Shown: positions 49,895-59,292 of the stretch, piece by piece
Numbering within the stretch: position 1 is the first letter of the stretch
Layout: each line of letters begins with the position of its first letter
NCBI RefSeq assembly: GCF_009451885.1
Contig: NZ_WIAO01000005.1
Location: forward strand, 124,001 to 188,000
Length of the DNA stretch: 64,000 bases
From: Glycomyces albidus
Lineage (GTDB): Bacteria; Actinomycetota; Actinomycetes; Mycobacteriales; Micromonosporaceae
Reading direction: 5' to 3'
Notes under the pieces: generated by a model
What the model saw: only the letters and a program-made list of their open reading frames with translations
Told to the model about the DNA's origin: nothing
The model's database searches: none
Program-made: the position numbers and the translations under genes

Positions 49895-51649
49895 TTAGGC
49901 GGCGACGCCCTTCCATGCGGTCCACAGCTTCGCGTACACGCCGCCGGAGGCGAGCAGGTCGGCGTGCGTGCCCTCTTCGGCGATGCGGCCGTCCTGGACG
50001 ACCGCGATCCGGTCGGCCGACTCGGCGGCCTGGAGCTGGTGCGCGATCGCGATCACGGTGCGCCCGTGGAGGGCCGCCGCGAGGGACGCCTCGACGTTGC
50101 CGGCGCTGCCCGGGTCGATCCCCGCGGTGGCCTCGTCGAGGATCACGACGTCCGGGTCGGCGAGGATGACCCGCGCGAGCGCGAGCTGCTGTGCTTCGGC
50201 CAGGTTGAGCTCGTGGTGCTCCTCGCCGAGCATGGTGTCCAGGCCGTCCGGCAGGTCGGCGACCCAGCGGGCGTCGACGGTGGCGAGCGCGTCGAGGAGC
50301 GCCTCGTCGCCGGCGTCGGGGGCGGCGAGGTCGAGGTTCTCGCGCAGGCTCGCGGTGAACACGTAGTGCTCCTGGGTCACGAGGATGACCTTGCGGCGCA
50401 GGACTTCCAGTGGGACGTCGGCGACGGGCACGCCGCCGAGGGTCACCGAACCCGAACGCGGGCGGTCGATCCCGGCGACGAGGCGCGCGATCGTGGACTT
50501 GCCGGCGCCGGACGGGCCGACGACGACGAGGCGCTCGCCGCGCTCGGGGTGGAGGCTGAGCCGGTGCAGGACGTCGGGGCCGTCGCCGTACCCGAAGGTC
50601 ACGTCGTCGAGGCGGACCTCGCCGCCCTCGGGCCGGGCGTCGCGGGTCTCGTCGGGCATGAGGTGGACGCCTTCGACGCGGGCCATGGCGGCGCCGCCCA
50701 TCTGGAACTCGCTGAGCGCCATGGTGGTCCGGAAGACCGGGCCGTCGAGCCGGAGCGTCAGCATCGCGACCGCGACGACCTGCCCGACGGTGACCCATCC
50801 CTCGAGGTACCACAGGCTGCCGACCACGGTGACGAACACGGCCGGGAGCAGGAACGTCAGGTCCACGGACGGGAAGAACCAGGTCTGGAGGCGGATGATG
50901 CCGCGCAGGCGCTCCATGTGGGTCGCGGCGCGCGCGTACCCGGCGGCGCCGCGCTCCTCCTGCATCCGGTAGGCGGCGACCGTGGTGGCGCCGGCGGCCG
51001 AGGCGGTGAGGGTCTCGGCGATCTCGCTCATCGCGGCGCGCTCGCTCAGGAACACGGGGCTCGCCAGGCGCAGGTACCGGCGCGCGGTGAGGATCAGGGT
51101 CGGCACGCCGACGAGGAACAGGACGCCCAGGAGCGGGCTGACGACGAAGGCGGCGGCGATGAGCACGACCGCTTCGATCGAGGACACCGCGACTTCGGGG
51201 CCGGTCTTGCGCAGCAGCTCGGCGACGGCGCCGACGTCGCCGGAGGTGCGGGTGGCGAGGTCGCCGGTGCCGGCGCGCTCGACCGTGCCGAGCGGCAGCC
51301 GCAGGACCCGGTCGATGAACGACTCGCGCAGCCGCGCGGCGGCCCGCTCGCCGAGCCGGTAGCCGAGCTTGCGGCCGGTGCGCATGAGCACGAGCTGCAC
51401 GAGGACGAGCGCGACGATGACGCCGCAGACGAGGTCGACGCGGGCGGCGGTCCAGCCGCCGCCGATGCCGTCGATCACGCGGCCGAGCATGACCGGGAGC
51501 GCGGCGCCCGCGCCCGCGGCGGCCGCGTAGAGGGCCACGACGCCGGCGAACGCGGCCTTGTCGTCGAGGACGAGGCGCTTGATCGCCGTGAACATGGCGG
51601 CGCGGTCGGCGACGGGCAGGCGGCCCGGGGCGGTCGTCAGGTCGCTCAT
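49895..51649 (-). CDS. ABC exporter half-transporter B (catalytic Walker motifs, degenerate signature)
   Basis: 584 residues: six-helix membrane domain (about 25-310) and nucleotide-binding domain. Walker A GPSGAGKST and Walker B VVILDEAT are perfect, and the switch His lies in IAIAHQL. The signature, normally LSGGQ, is degenerate (LNLAEAQQLALARV). ATG 51649 overlaps the stop of partner A (ATGA). With A it forms a heterodimer in which B's Walker motifs pair with A's intact LSGGQ, giving one working ATP site. Substrate unknown, probably lipid, peptide or drug. Confidence 0.9.
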   Translation of the reverse strand: MSDLTTAPGRLPVADRAAMFTAIKRLVLDDKAAFAGVVALYAAAAGAGAALPVMLGRVIDGIGGGWTAARVDLVCGVIVALVLVQLVLMRTGRKLGYRLGERAAARLRESFIDRVLRLPLGTVERAGTGDLATRTSGDVGAVAELLRKTGPEVAVSSIEAVVLIAAAFVVSPLLGVLFLVGVPTLILTARRYLRLASPVFLSERAAMSEIAETLTASAAGATTVAAYRMQEERGAAGYARAATHMERLRGIIRLQTWFFPSVDLTFLLPAVFVTVVGSLWYLEGWVTVGQVVAVAMLTLRLDGPVFRTTMALSEFQMGGAAMARVEGVHLMPDETRDARPEGGEVRLDDVTFGYGDGPDVLHRLSLHPERGERLVVVGPSGAGKSTIARLVAGIDRPRSGSVTLGGVPVADVPLEVLRRKVILVTQEHYVFTASLRENLDLAAPDAGDEALLDALATVDARWVADLPDGLDTMLGEEHHELNLAEAQQLALARVILADPDVVILDEATAGIDPGSAGNVEASLAAALHGRTVIAIAHQLQAAESADRIAVVQDGRIAEEGTHADLLASGGVYAKLWTAWKGVAA

Positions 51650-53328
51650 CGGGACTCCTGTCGCGAGGTGAGGGCGCGGTACTCGTCGTGGCGGGAGAGT
51701 TCGGCGTGGGTGCCGGCGGCGCGGACCTTGCCGTCCCACATCCATACGACCGTGTCGGCGCGGGCGAGCCACAGCGGGGAGGCGGTCAGGACGGCGGTGG
51801 TGCGGCCCTGCCGGGCGGCGCGGACGCGCGAGGCGATGAGGTTCTCGGTGTGGGCGTCCACGGCGCTCGTGGGCTCGACGGCGAGGAGCACTTCGGCGTC
51901 GGCGGCGAGGGCCCGGGCGAGGCGCAGGCGCTGCCGCTGGCCGCCCGAGAGGTTCCGGCCGCCGTTGTGGACCTCGCCGTCGAGGTCGGAGCCGAGGCTG
52001 GAGTGGACGTCGCCGGCGCACGCGGTCTCGATCGCCGCGAGGGCCCGCTCCGGGTCGACGCGGAGGGTCTCGCCGAGGGTCTGGGCGAACAGGTAGTCGT
52101 CGCGCAGCAGGAGGATCCGCTCGCGGACCTCGTCGAGGGCGAGCGCGTCGAGGCGGGTGCCGCCCCATTCGGCGCCGGACTCGCGGTAGCGGGCGAGGCG
52201 CTCCATGGCGGCTTCGGCGGGTTTGCCCTCGGCGCTGACGACGACGGTGAGCCGGCCGGGTTCGATCGCGAGCGCGGACTCGGGGTCGCGGAGGGTCCCG
52301 TGCGCGCCGCGGCCGGTGCCGTGGTCGGCGATGTCGCTGCGGGTGCCGAAGAACGCGGTGAGGCGCCGGGCCGCGACCTGCGCGGCGATCACGGCCTGGG
52401 CCATGCCGATCATGGCGCCGGAGTGCTGGGCGACGAGCGCGGTCATGCCGAAGGAGGCGGAGAGCTCGCCGACGGTGATGGTCCCGGTGAGCGCCAGGCG
52501 GGCCGCGACCCAGGTGATGGCGGCCATGAGCGCGAGTGGGAGGCTGGTGCGCAGGCCCTGGACCCACGAGTCGGCGCGGGCCACGCCGTACCCGGCTTCG
52601 CGCAGGTCCCTGGAGGCGGCGCGGTAGCGGCGGGAGAACTGGTCCTCGCCGCCGACGCCGCGCAGGACGCGCAGGCCCCCGACGACGTCGGACGCCTGCC
52701 CGGTGAGGGTGGCGACGGAGGACCGGTAGGCGATCTGGTGGTGCTGGAGTCGGCCGAGGACGGGGCCGACGACGAAGCCGATGAACAGGACGCCGCCGAG
52801 GATCACCGCCCCGAGCGCGGGGGCGATGTTCCAGAGCATCCCGGTGCCGACGCCGAGCATGACCACGCCCATCCAGCCGAAGCCGAGCTGGAAGATGAAC
52901 GACCCCGTCTTGTGGGCGTCCTCAGTGGACAGGTTGACCATCTCGCCGGGGGAGATCGCGCCGCGCACGCCCGTCCCGGCGCGGTTGAGGTGGTCGGTGA
53001 GGTTCCGGACGGTGCGCACGCGCGCGTGCGACTCGGCCATGAACAGCGCCCGGTACCCGGCGATGAAGACCCACGACGACGCGAACGCGACCGCGAGGAG
53101 CACGAGGGTCCAGCGCAGCAGGGGCTCGGCGCTCCCGGCGGAGATCACCTCGTCGATCACCTTCGCGATCGCCCACGGCAGCAGCACCCACGCCGTGCCC
53201 GAGACGCTCAGGCCGACGAAGCCGAGCGCGACCAGGCCCGTCTGGGCCCGCGCGACGTAGAGCAGGTACCGCCACGGGTCGGCGGGGATGTCGGTCGAGG
53301 ACAGCCTCGGGGGGCGCAGCGGGTTCAC
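51646..53328 (-). CDS. ABC exporter half-transporter A (degenerate Walker motifs, intact signature)
   Basis: 560 residues from GTG 53328 (TACGTT box 8 nt upstream; TTG 53337 is an alternative). Membrane domain of six helices followed by an eroded nucleotide-binding domain: Walker A reads VVVSAEGKPAEAAM without the GxxGxGKS pattern and Walker B reads LLAVEPTSAVD with the Asp-Glu changed to Val-Glu. The signature RNLSGGQRQRLRLARAL is intact. This is the exact complement of partner B, typical of asymmetric heterodimeric exporters. Confidence 0.9.
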   Translation of the reverse strand: MNPLRPPRLSSTDIPADPWRYLLYVARAQTGLVALGFVGLSVSGTAWVLLPWAIAKVIDEVISAGSAEPLLRWTLVLLAVAFASSWVFIAGYRALFMAESHARVRTVRNLTDHLNRAGTGVRGAISPGEMVNLSTEDAHKTGSFIFQLGFGWMGVVMLGVGTGMLWNIAPALGAVILGGVLFIGFVVGPVLGRLQHHQIAYRSSVATLTGQASDVVGGLRVLRGVGGEDQFSRRYRAASRDLREAGYGVARADSWVQGLRTSLPLALMAAITWVAARLALTGTITVGELSASFGMTALVAQHSGAMIGMAQAVIAAQVAARRLTAFFGTRSDIADHGTGRGAHGTLRDPESALAIEPGRLTVVVSAEGKPAEAAMERLARYRESGAEWGGTRLDALALDEVRERILLLRDDYLFAQTLGETLRVDPERALAAIETACAGDVHSSLGSDLDGEVHNGGRNLSGGQRQRLRLARALAADAEVLLAVEPTSAVDAHTENLIASRVRAARQGRTTAVLTASPLWLARADTVVWMWDGKVRAAGTHAELSRHDEYRALTSRQESR

Positions 53329-53416
53329 AACTCTCAAACGTAAGGGCGCGCCTTGCCGGGCGGCAAGGCCATTTGCGGTGGGGGCCGGTGTGATCCCCAG
53401 CCCATCTCGACCGCGG

Positions 53417-55183
53417 CTACCGCTGGACCCTGACCAGGGCCTCCGCCGCCGCGTGGAGGCCCGCGGTGAACCGCGGGTTCTGCGACATCACCGGCTCGGC
53501 GCGGGCGATCGCCCGCCACGCGTCGTCCTTGTACGTCTCGTCGCCGGTCACCTGGTACGCCTCCAGCAGCGCGGCCGCCGCCAGCGCCCAGCCCGACGCG
53601 GTCGGCCCGTCGTGGACGTCCGCCGGCCGGGTGACGAGCTCCTCGGCGTCGGCGGCCGTGTCGTAGAAGCCGCCGAGGCCGTCCCCGAAGTGGCGGCGGA
53701 CCTGCTCGAGCAGCGCCTGCGCCCGGCCGGTCCAGTCGCCGCCCAGGCGCAGGAACCCGAGCGCGACCGCCGCGTAGTCCTCCAGGATGCCCGGCGCCTC
53801 CGACGCCGTCCCGCCGAGCGAGGCCCGCGCCAGCCGCCCGTCCGCGCCGATGTGCGCGTCCGCGAGGAACGCCGCGGCCCGCTCGGCCGCCAGGAGCGAG
53901 TCCCGGTGCCCGGTCCGGGACGAGTACTCGGCGAGCGCCGCGATCGCGAGCCCGTTCCAGGCCGCCACGACCTTGTCGTCGCGACCCGGCTGCGGGCGCT
54001 TGCGGCGCGCCTCCAGGAGCCGGTGCCTCACCGCCGCGAACCGGGCCCCGTCGTCGGGGTCGCGCGGCAGCTCGAGCACGTTCGCGCCATGCTCGAAGTT
54101 CGGGTTCTCCGGGTCGATTCCGAACGCCTCCGCGGCCCAGGCCGCGTCCTCGCCGAGAACGGCCTCCAGCTCCGCGAACGTCCACACGTACGTCTTGCCT
54201 TCGACGCCCTCGGTGTCGGCGTCGAACGCCGCCGCGAACGCGCCCTCGGGGGTCGTGAACCGCTCCAGCAGGAACGCCGCGGTCTCGTCGGCGACCCGCG
54301 CGAACAGCTCGCCCTCGCCCGCCAGGCGCGCGTACAGCCACAGCAGCTCGGCGTTGTCGTACAGCATCTTCTCGAAGTGCGGCACCGTCCACGACGCGTC
54401 GACGCTGTAGCGCGCGAACCCGCCTTCGAGCTGGTCGTAGATCCCGCCGCGCGCCATCCGCTCCGCCGACAGCCGCACGTGGCCCAGCAGCCGCTCGTCG
54501 CCGGTGCGCACGTACGCGTCGCACAGGAACCGCAGCGAGGGCACACCCGGGAACTTCGGCGCCGACCCGAACCCGCCGTTCACGGTGTCGGCCGACGCGA
54601 GGATCGTCTCGGCGGCCCGGTCGAGCATCGCCTCCCGGACCGGCGGCGCCGGCGGGCACGGCCCGTCCAGCGGGCACGCCACCGTCACGTCCGCGAACGC
54701 CGGCCCGCCCTTCGCGGACGCCTCGACGATCGCCGCACCCTGGTGCCGCAGCTCCTCGCGCTGGTCGGTCCACGCGGTGTGCACCGCGTCGAGCAGCCGC
54801 AGGAAGTGCGGCTTCGGGAAGTACGTGCCCGCGAAGAACGGCGTCCCGTCCGGGAACGCGAACACCGTCATCGGCCAGCCGCCCTGCCCGGTGATCGCCA
54901 TCGTCGCCTGCATGTACACCGCGTCCAGGTCCGGGCGCTCCTCCCGGTCGACCTTGACCGGCACGAACCGGTCGTTGATCGCGGCCGCCACGGTCCGGTC
55001 CTCGAACGACTCGTGCGCCATCACATGGCACCAGTGGCACGTCGAGTACCCGATCGAGATGAGCAGCGGGACGTCCCGCGCGGCGGCGTCCGCGAGGGCC
55101 GCCGGCCCCCACTGGCGCCACGCCACCGGGTTCCCGGCGTGCTGGCGAAGGTACGGGGACAGCGCTCCGGCCAACTCGTTCAC
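53417..55183 (-). CDS. DUF255/YyaL-type thioredoxin-domain protein
   Basis: 588 residues from GTG 55183. N-terminal thioredoxin-like domain (about 1-165) with active site STCHWCHVMAHES (about 46) and KVDREERPDLDAVYM. A six-hairpin (alpha/alpha)6 barrel like N-acylglucosamine 2-epimerases fills the rest (FGSAPKFPGVPSL, VDASWTVPHFEKMLYDNA, KVVAAWNGLAIAAL). Family relatives are YyaL and spermatogenesis-associated protein 20. Enzymatic role unknown. Confidence 0.92.
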   Translation of the reverse strand: MNELAGALSPYLRQHAGNPVAWRQWGPAALADAAARDVPLLISIGYSTCHWCHVMAHESFEDRTVAAAINDRFVPVKVDREERPDLDAVYMQATMAITGQGGWPMTVFAFPDGTPFFAGTYFPKPHFLRLLDAVHTAWTDQREELRHQGAAIVEASAKGGPAFADVTVACPLDGPCPPAPPVREAMLDRAAETILASADTVNGGFGSAPKFPGVPSLRFLCDAYVRTGDERLLGHVRLSAERMARGGIYDQLEGGFARYSVDASWTVPHFEKMLYDNAELLWLYARLAGEGELFARVADETAAFLLERFTTPEGAFAAAFDADTEGVEGKTYVWTFAELEAVLGEDAAWAAEAFGIDPENPNFEHGANVLELPRDPDDGARFAAVRHRLLEARRKRPQPGRDDKVVAAWNGLAIAALAEYSSRTGHRDSLLAAERAAAFLADAHIGADGRLARASLGGTASEAPGILEDYAAVALGFLRLGGDWTGRAQALLEQVRRHFGDGLGGFYDTAADAEELVTRPADVHDGPTASGWALAAAALLEAYQVTGDETYKDDAWRAIARAEPVMSQNPRFTAGLHAAAEALVRVQR

Positions 55184-55326
55184 CCCCCAAGCCTCGCACA
55201 CCCCGCGGCCCGGGGAGGAGGGTCCGCGGTAGGGCTGGCGGTACCGCCCCCCGGGTGCTGGCGGGGGGAGCGATTCGGGTGTCCGCGTCACTGATTCCGC
55301 GGCCCGAAATCGCGAGGCTTTACTAC

Positions 55327-56319
55327 ATGGTTTCTTTTGCCCCCGCAGCGAACCGGACCGCCGCAGCATCGGTCCCCAATGGATTCATCGGCGTCGGGAA
55401 CGCGTCCCTCGCGGCCGGCCTCGCCGCCATGGTCGTCCTCCACGCCACCTCGGGACTCAACCCGCTCTACAAGGTCATCAGCATCCACCTCTACACCCCG
55501 CTCGGCTGGCTCCTGCCGGTCGCGCTCGGCCTGTTCGCGCTCGGCGCCTCCGCGTTCGCGCTCCAGGCCCGCACCGTCGGGGCCCCGCGCTGGCTGTCGT
55601 GGTCGCTGTTCGCCTGGGCCGCGTTCATCGCCGTCGTCGCCATCGTCCCCTCCGACCGCGACGGCGTCACGGAGTTCTCCACCCCGCACCTGATCCACCG
55701 CTACGCCGCGTTCGTCGCCTTCTGCATCATGGCCGGCCTCGGCATCGCCTTCGGCCGCTGGCTGCACCGCCGCGAACCCGACCGGGCCCGCCGCGCGAAC
55801 ACCGTCGTCGCCTGCGCCTGGTTCTCGGTCGCGGCCCTCTCGTTCACATCGGCGCCGTACGTCCTCGAATGGTTCGGCATGGGCCGCCCGCAGTGGCTCG
55901 AGATGGCCGGCCTGCTCCAGCGGCTCACCATCGCCTCCGGCATCGTCGCCCTGCTCGTCATCGGCGGCTACCTCAAGACCCGCGCCTCGTCAGTAGAAGC
56001 CCTCGGCCTCGGAGTACGCCCAGGCGTCGCACGGGGTCCCGTACTTGCCCTCGATGTAGCCCAGGCCCCACAGGATCTGGGTGACCGGGTTGGTGCGCCA
56101 GTCGTCCCCTTCGCCGGACATCTTGGAACCGGGGTAGGCCTGGGGGATGCCGTAGGCGCCGATCGAGTTCTCGGCCAGCTCGTTCCAGCCGGACTCCTTG
56201 CTCCAGAGCAGCTCCAGGCACGCGAACTGCTCCAGGTCGAAGCCCCGCTCGAGCGTGAGCGCGCAGCCGGTGGCGCGGTTCCCGGAGAACTCGCCGCAGT
56301 CGGACGGGACGTCCACTGA
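55327..56319 (+). CDS. DUF998 membrane protein, frame continues antisense past the expected end
   Basis: From ATG 55327 about 215 residues form six hydrophobic helices with DUF998 hallmarks, for example VVLHATSGLNPLYKVISIHLY and RYAAFVAFCIMAGLGIAFG. The membrane part ends near GGYLKTRASS (about 55985), where the convergent transglycosylase gene stops (55990). No stop codon is present there, so the frame runs a further 330 nt antisense to that gene. The tail is unlikely to be meaningful. Function of DUF998 unknown. Confidence 0.7.
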   Translation: MVSFAPAANRTAAASVPNGFIGVGNASLAAGLAAMVVLHATSGLNPLYKVISIHLYTPLGWLLPVALGLFALGASAFALQARTVGAPRWLSWSLFAWAAFIAVVAIVPSDRDGVTEFSTPHLIHRYAAFVAFCIMAGLGIAFGRWLHRREPDRARRANTVVACAWFSVAALSFTSAPYVLEWFGMGRPQWLEMAGLLQRLTIASGIVALLVIGGYLKTRASSVEALGLGVRPGVARGPVLALDVAQAPQDLGDRVGAPVVPFAGHLGTGVGLGDAVGADRVLGQLVPAGLLAPEQLQARELLQVEAPLERERAAGGAVPGELAAVGRDVH

Positions 56320-56661
56320 GGTCGGGTTGGTGTCCATCGCGGCCTCTTCGGCGGCCTGGTCGGCGTCCGCTTGGGCGTCGTCCAGGCCCTGCGCCTTGTC
56401 CGCCGCGTACTCGGCCACGGCCTCGGCCTTCACGGTCACGTCGGCACCCGCGGTCGCCGCGATGTAGTCCAGGTGGTGCGAGCGGGCCTCCTCGTACGCC
56501 TCCTGCGCGTCGGCGAGCTGCTCGGCGGCGAGGGTGCCCGGATGGTCCGCGTCCTCGTCGGCCGGCCGGTCCGAGGCGGCCATGACGGCGATGACGGCGC
56601 CGAGCGCGAGCACGAGGACCGCGGCGATCCGGGCCGCGTGGCGGGTCAGCTTCGGGATCAA
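55990..56661 (-). CDS. Secreted transglycosylase-like protein, copy 1
   Basis: 223 residues from TTG 56661 (AGGAG 6 nt upstream). Signal/anchor helix (about 10-30, IAAVLVLALGAVIAVMAAS), a helical stalk (about 40-110) and a C-terminal lysozyme-like domain: LLWSKESGWNELAENSIGAYG with catalytic Glu, IPQAYPGSKMSG and NPVTQILWGLGYIEGKYGTP. Such domains cleave peptidoglycan in Rpf- and APF-like proteins. Close paralog of the next gene upstream (56739-57422), which has the same layout, so the pair is a tandem duplication. Confidence 0.88.
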   Translation of the reverse strand: MIPKLTRHAARIAAVLVLALGAVIAVMAASDRPADEDADHPGTLAAEQLADAQEAYEEARSHHLDYIAATAGADVTVKAEAVAEYAADKAQGLDDAQADADQAAEEAAMDTNPTSVDVPSDCGEFSGNRATGCALTLERGFDLEQFACLELLWSKESGWNELAENSIGAYGIPQAYPGSKMSGEGDDWRTNPVTQILWGLGYIEGKYGTPCDAWAYSEAEGFY

Positions 56662-56699
56662 GGGGACTCCTGGGGGGAGGAAGCAGGGGGAGTGACGGA

Positions 56700-56729
56700 A
56701 CGGGGCGGGCGCTCGAGCGCCCGCCCCGT
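56700..56729. terminator. Intrinsic terminator between the two transglycosylase paralogs
   Basis: 13-bp perfect stem around TCGA (palindrome centred 56714/56715), just after the stop of copy 2. So the two paralogs are separate transcription units. Confidence 0.8.
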
Positions 56730-56738
56730 GTTCGATCG

Positions 56739-57422
56739 CTAGTACCAGCCGACGTCTTCGGAGTGGGCCCACGCCTCGCACGGGGTGCCGTAGCGGCCCT
56801 CGATGTAGCCGAGGCCCCACTTGATCTGGGTGACGGGGTTGGTCTCCCAGTCCGAGCCCGCGCTGGCCATCTTGTCGCCGGGGAGGGCCTGAGGGATGCC
56901 GTACGCGCCGATGCCGTTGGCGGCGTACTCGTTCCAACCGGACTCGCGGTCCCACAGGGCCACGAGGCAGCCGACCTGCTCGAGGTCGTGGCCGTTCTCC
57001 AGCGCCATGGCGCAGCCGGTGGCCTTGTTCCCGGAGTACTCCTCGCAGCTCGCGGGGATGTCGACCGAGGTGGGGTTGGCGTTCGCCTCGGCTTCGGCCT
57101 CGGCCTCCGCGGCGGCCTGGTCGGCGTCCTCCTGGGCGCTGTTCAGGCTCGCGGCCCGGTCGGCCGCGAAGTCGGCGAGCGCGTCGACCTTGGTCGCGAC
57201 GTCGGCGCCGGCCGTCTCCTCGATGTAGTTGACGTGCAGGTAGCGGACTTCCTCGTACGCCTCTTCGGCTTCGGCCTGCTGTTCGGCCGCGGCCTGGCTG
57301 GGGTGCTGGGCGTCCTGCTCCGATGGGTCGTCGGTCACGGCGTTGACGGCTATGACGGCCCCGAGTGCCAGAACGAGCACGGCGGCCAGACGGGCGCCGT
57401 AGCGGGTCAGCAGTGGGATCAT
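56739..57422 (-). CDS. Secreted transglycosylase-like protein, copy 2
   Basis: 227 residues from ATG 57422 (AGGAG 8 nt upstream). Same architecture as copy 1: N-terminal membrane/signal helix, an Ala/Glu-rich helical stalk (QDAQHPSQAAAEQQAEAEEA and AAAEAEAEAEANANP) and a lysozyme-like C-terminal domain with VALWDRESGWNEYAANGIG, catalytic Glu, and NPVTQIKWGLGYIEGRYG. Likely remodels peptidoglycan outside the membrane. Confidence 0.9.
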   Translation of the reverse strand: MIPLLTRYGARLAAVLVLALGAVIAVNAVTDDPSEQDAQHPSQAAAEQQAEAEEAYEEVRYLHVNYIEETAGADVATKVDALADFAADRAASLNSAQEDADQAAAEAEAEAEANANPTSVDIPASCEEYSGNKATGCAMALENGHDLEQVGCLVALWDRESGWNEYAANGIGAYGIPQALPGDKMASAGSDWETNPVTQIKWGLGYIEGRYGTPCEAWAHSEDVGWY

Positions 57423-57434
57423 TCGCTCTACTCC

Positions 57435-57472
57435 TGTGTCCCGGGCGTCTGTCCACAGACGCCCGGGACACA
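57435..57472 (-). terminator. Intrinsic terminator of phoH
   Basis: 18-bp perfect stem (arms 57435-57452 and 57455-57472) with a 2-nt loop, 19 bp after the phoH stop and just before the transglycosylase ribosome site. Confidence 0.8.
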
Positions 57473-57491
57473 GCATGCCAGAGCAGGCCGG

Positions 57492-58775
57492 TCAGCCTTC
57501 GAGCAGGTTGGTGACCATTTCCGCGATCTCCGAACGCTCACTGCGCGTAAGCGTCACGTGCGCGAAGAGTGGGTGGCCCTTCAGCACGTCGATGACGCTG
57601 GCGACCCCGTCGAAGCGGCCCACCCGCAGGTTGTCGCGCTGGGCGACGTCGTGGGTGAGCACCACTTTGGAGCCCTGGCCGATGCGGGAGAGCACCGTCA
57701 GCAGCACGCCGCGCTCGAGCGACTGCGCTTCGTCGACGATGACGAACGCGTCGTGGAGGCTGCGGCCCCGGATGTGGGTCAGCGGCAGGACCTCGAGCAG
57801 CCCGCGCTCGACGACCTCGGAGATCACGTTGTCGTTCGTGACCGCGCCGAGCGTGTCGAACACCGCCTGCGCCCAGGGGCTCATCTTCTCGCCCTCGGAC
57901 CCGGGCAGGTAGCCGAGCTGCTGGCCGCCGACCGCATACAGCGGGCGGAACACGATGACCTTCTTGAAGAGCTCGCGCTCCAGCGACTGCTCCAGGCCCG
58001 CGCACAGCGCCATCGCGGACTTGCCGGTGCCGGCCTTGCCGCCGAGGGAGACGATCCCGATCTCGGGGTCGAGCAGCAGGTCGATGGCGACGCGCTGCTC
58101 TGCGGAGCGGCCGTGGATCCCGAAGGCCTCCCGGCCGCGCACGAGGCGGATCTTCTTGTCGACGGTGACGCGGCCCAGCGCCTTCGAACTCGTGCCGTTG
58201 AGCACGAGCCCGGTGTGGCAGGGCAGTTCCACGTCGTGGGGGAGGTCCACGTCGCCGCCGTCGAAGAGGGCGTCGATCACCTCGTCGGCCACCGCGAGCT
58301 CGGCCATGCCCGACCAGGTCGGGTCGACCGCCTGGCCGTGCCGGTACTCCTCGGTGGGGATGCCGACCGCGGAGGCCTTCACCCGCAGCGGCATGTCCTT
58401 GGTGACGAGTACGGCGTCGGCGCCTTCGAGTCCGAGGGCGCGCGTGACGGCGATGATCCGCGAATCGTTCGTGTCCACGGCGAAGCCGGCCGGAAGGCCG
58501 GAGGTGTCGACGTGGTTGAGTTCGACCCGGATGGAACCGCCGTGGTCCCCGATGTCGATGGGCTGGTCGAGACGGCCGTGCTTGATGCGCAGTTCGTCGA
58601 GGCGCCGGAGGCACTCCCGGGCGAACCAGCCCAGCTCGGGATGGTGGCGTTTGGCTTCCAGCTCGCTGACTACGACGAGCGGGATGACCACGTGGTGTTC
58701 GTCGAACCGTGAGAACGCTCCTGGGTCTGACAGCAGAACCGAAGTGTCGAGGACGTAAGTGCGTTGCACTGGCAC
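57492..58775 (-). CDS. phoH: PIN-PhoH ATPase
   Basis: 427 residues from GTG 58775 (GGGAGG 7 nt upstream). N-terminal PIN domain (about 1-130: [34 protein letters not shown]) fused to a PhoH ATPase (about 230-425) with Walker [13 protein letters not shown] (about 244) and Walker [12 protein letters not shown] (about 345). PhoH2-type enzymes are RNA helicases with RNase activity. All PIN acidic residues are present. Confidence 0.92.
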   Translation of the reverse strand: MPVQRTYVLDTSVLLSDPGAFSRFDEHHVVIPLVVVSELEAKRHHPELGWFARECLRRLDELRIKHGRLDQPIDIGDHGGSIRVELNHVDTSGLPAGFAVDTNDSRIIAVTRALGLEGADAVLVTKDMPLRVKASAVGIPTEEYRHGQAVDPTWSGMAELAVADEVIDALFDGGDVDLPHDVELPCHTGLVLNGTSSKALGRVTVDKKIRLVRGREAFGIHGRSAEQRVAIDLLLDPEIGIVSLGGKAGTGKSAMALCAGLEQSLERELFKKVIVFRPLYAVGGQQLGYLPGSEGEKMSPWAQAVFDTLGAVTNDNVISEVVERGLLEVLPLTHIRGRSLHDAFVIVDEAQSLERGVLLTVLSRIGQGSKVVLTHDVAQRDNLRVGRFDGVASVIDVLKGHPLFAHVTLTRSERSEIAEMVTNLLEG

Positions 58776-59012
58776 GGTCGCCTCCCGGGTGTCGATGTGT
58801 GGGGGACGGCCTCGGCGAAGCCTGCGAGCCGAAGCTCCGGCCCTACCCCGTTGGTACTCACACTCTAGTTGGGAGGTACGTCACTCCGCCACCGTTAAAT
58901 GCAACGAAAGCAACACTGGTTGTCACTGGACAGTCGGGAATCCGACAAACCAGACACGCCGGGTTGCGACGTGATCACTGAAAGTGGGCCACGTCTCCGC
59001 GAGAATAGGCAC

Positions 59013-59279
59013 GTGTCCACCGTGAGCGTCGCCGAACTCAAGTCCGCCATCGCCGCCGCCCTCCAGCAGGTCCGCGACGGGCAGGCCGCCATCACGTCCG
59101 CCATCCAGAACATCGAAGCGGCCCAAGGCGGCCTGACCGCGGTCACCGCCGGCTCCGGCCACGACTCCGTCGCCACCGCCCAGGCCGCGCTCGCCCAGGC
59201 CTCCGCGGAACTCGAGCAGTCCCTGGCGGCGACCTTCGCCGCCGCCGAGCAGGCCGAGGCGTACGCCGCGACCCTCTAG
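59013..59279 (+). CDS. Small helical protein, first gene of the FtsK-like operon
   Basis: 88 residues from GTG 59013; GAGAAT 6 nt upstream suggests leaderless expression. Two alpha-helices, heavily Ala/Gln rich (VAELKSAIAAALQQVRD and LAQASAELEQSLAATFAA), around a Gly-rich turn. Size and helical-hairpin shape recall WXG100-type proteins but the WxG motif is missing (the turn reads QGGLTAVTAGSGHD). It sits 13 bp before the next gene. Confidence 0.75.
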   Translation: MSTVSVAELKSAIAAALQQVRDGQAAITSAIQNIEAAQGGLTAVTAGSGHDSVATAQAALAQASAELEQSLAATFAAAEQAEAYAATL

Positions 59280-59292
59280 AACGGAGACCCCT

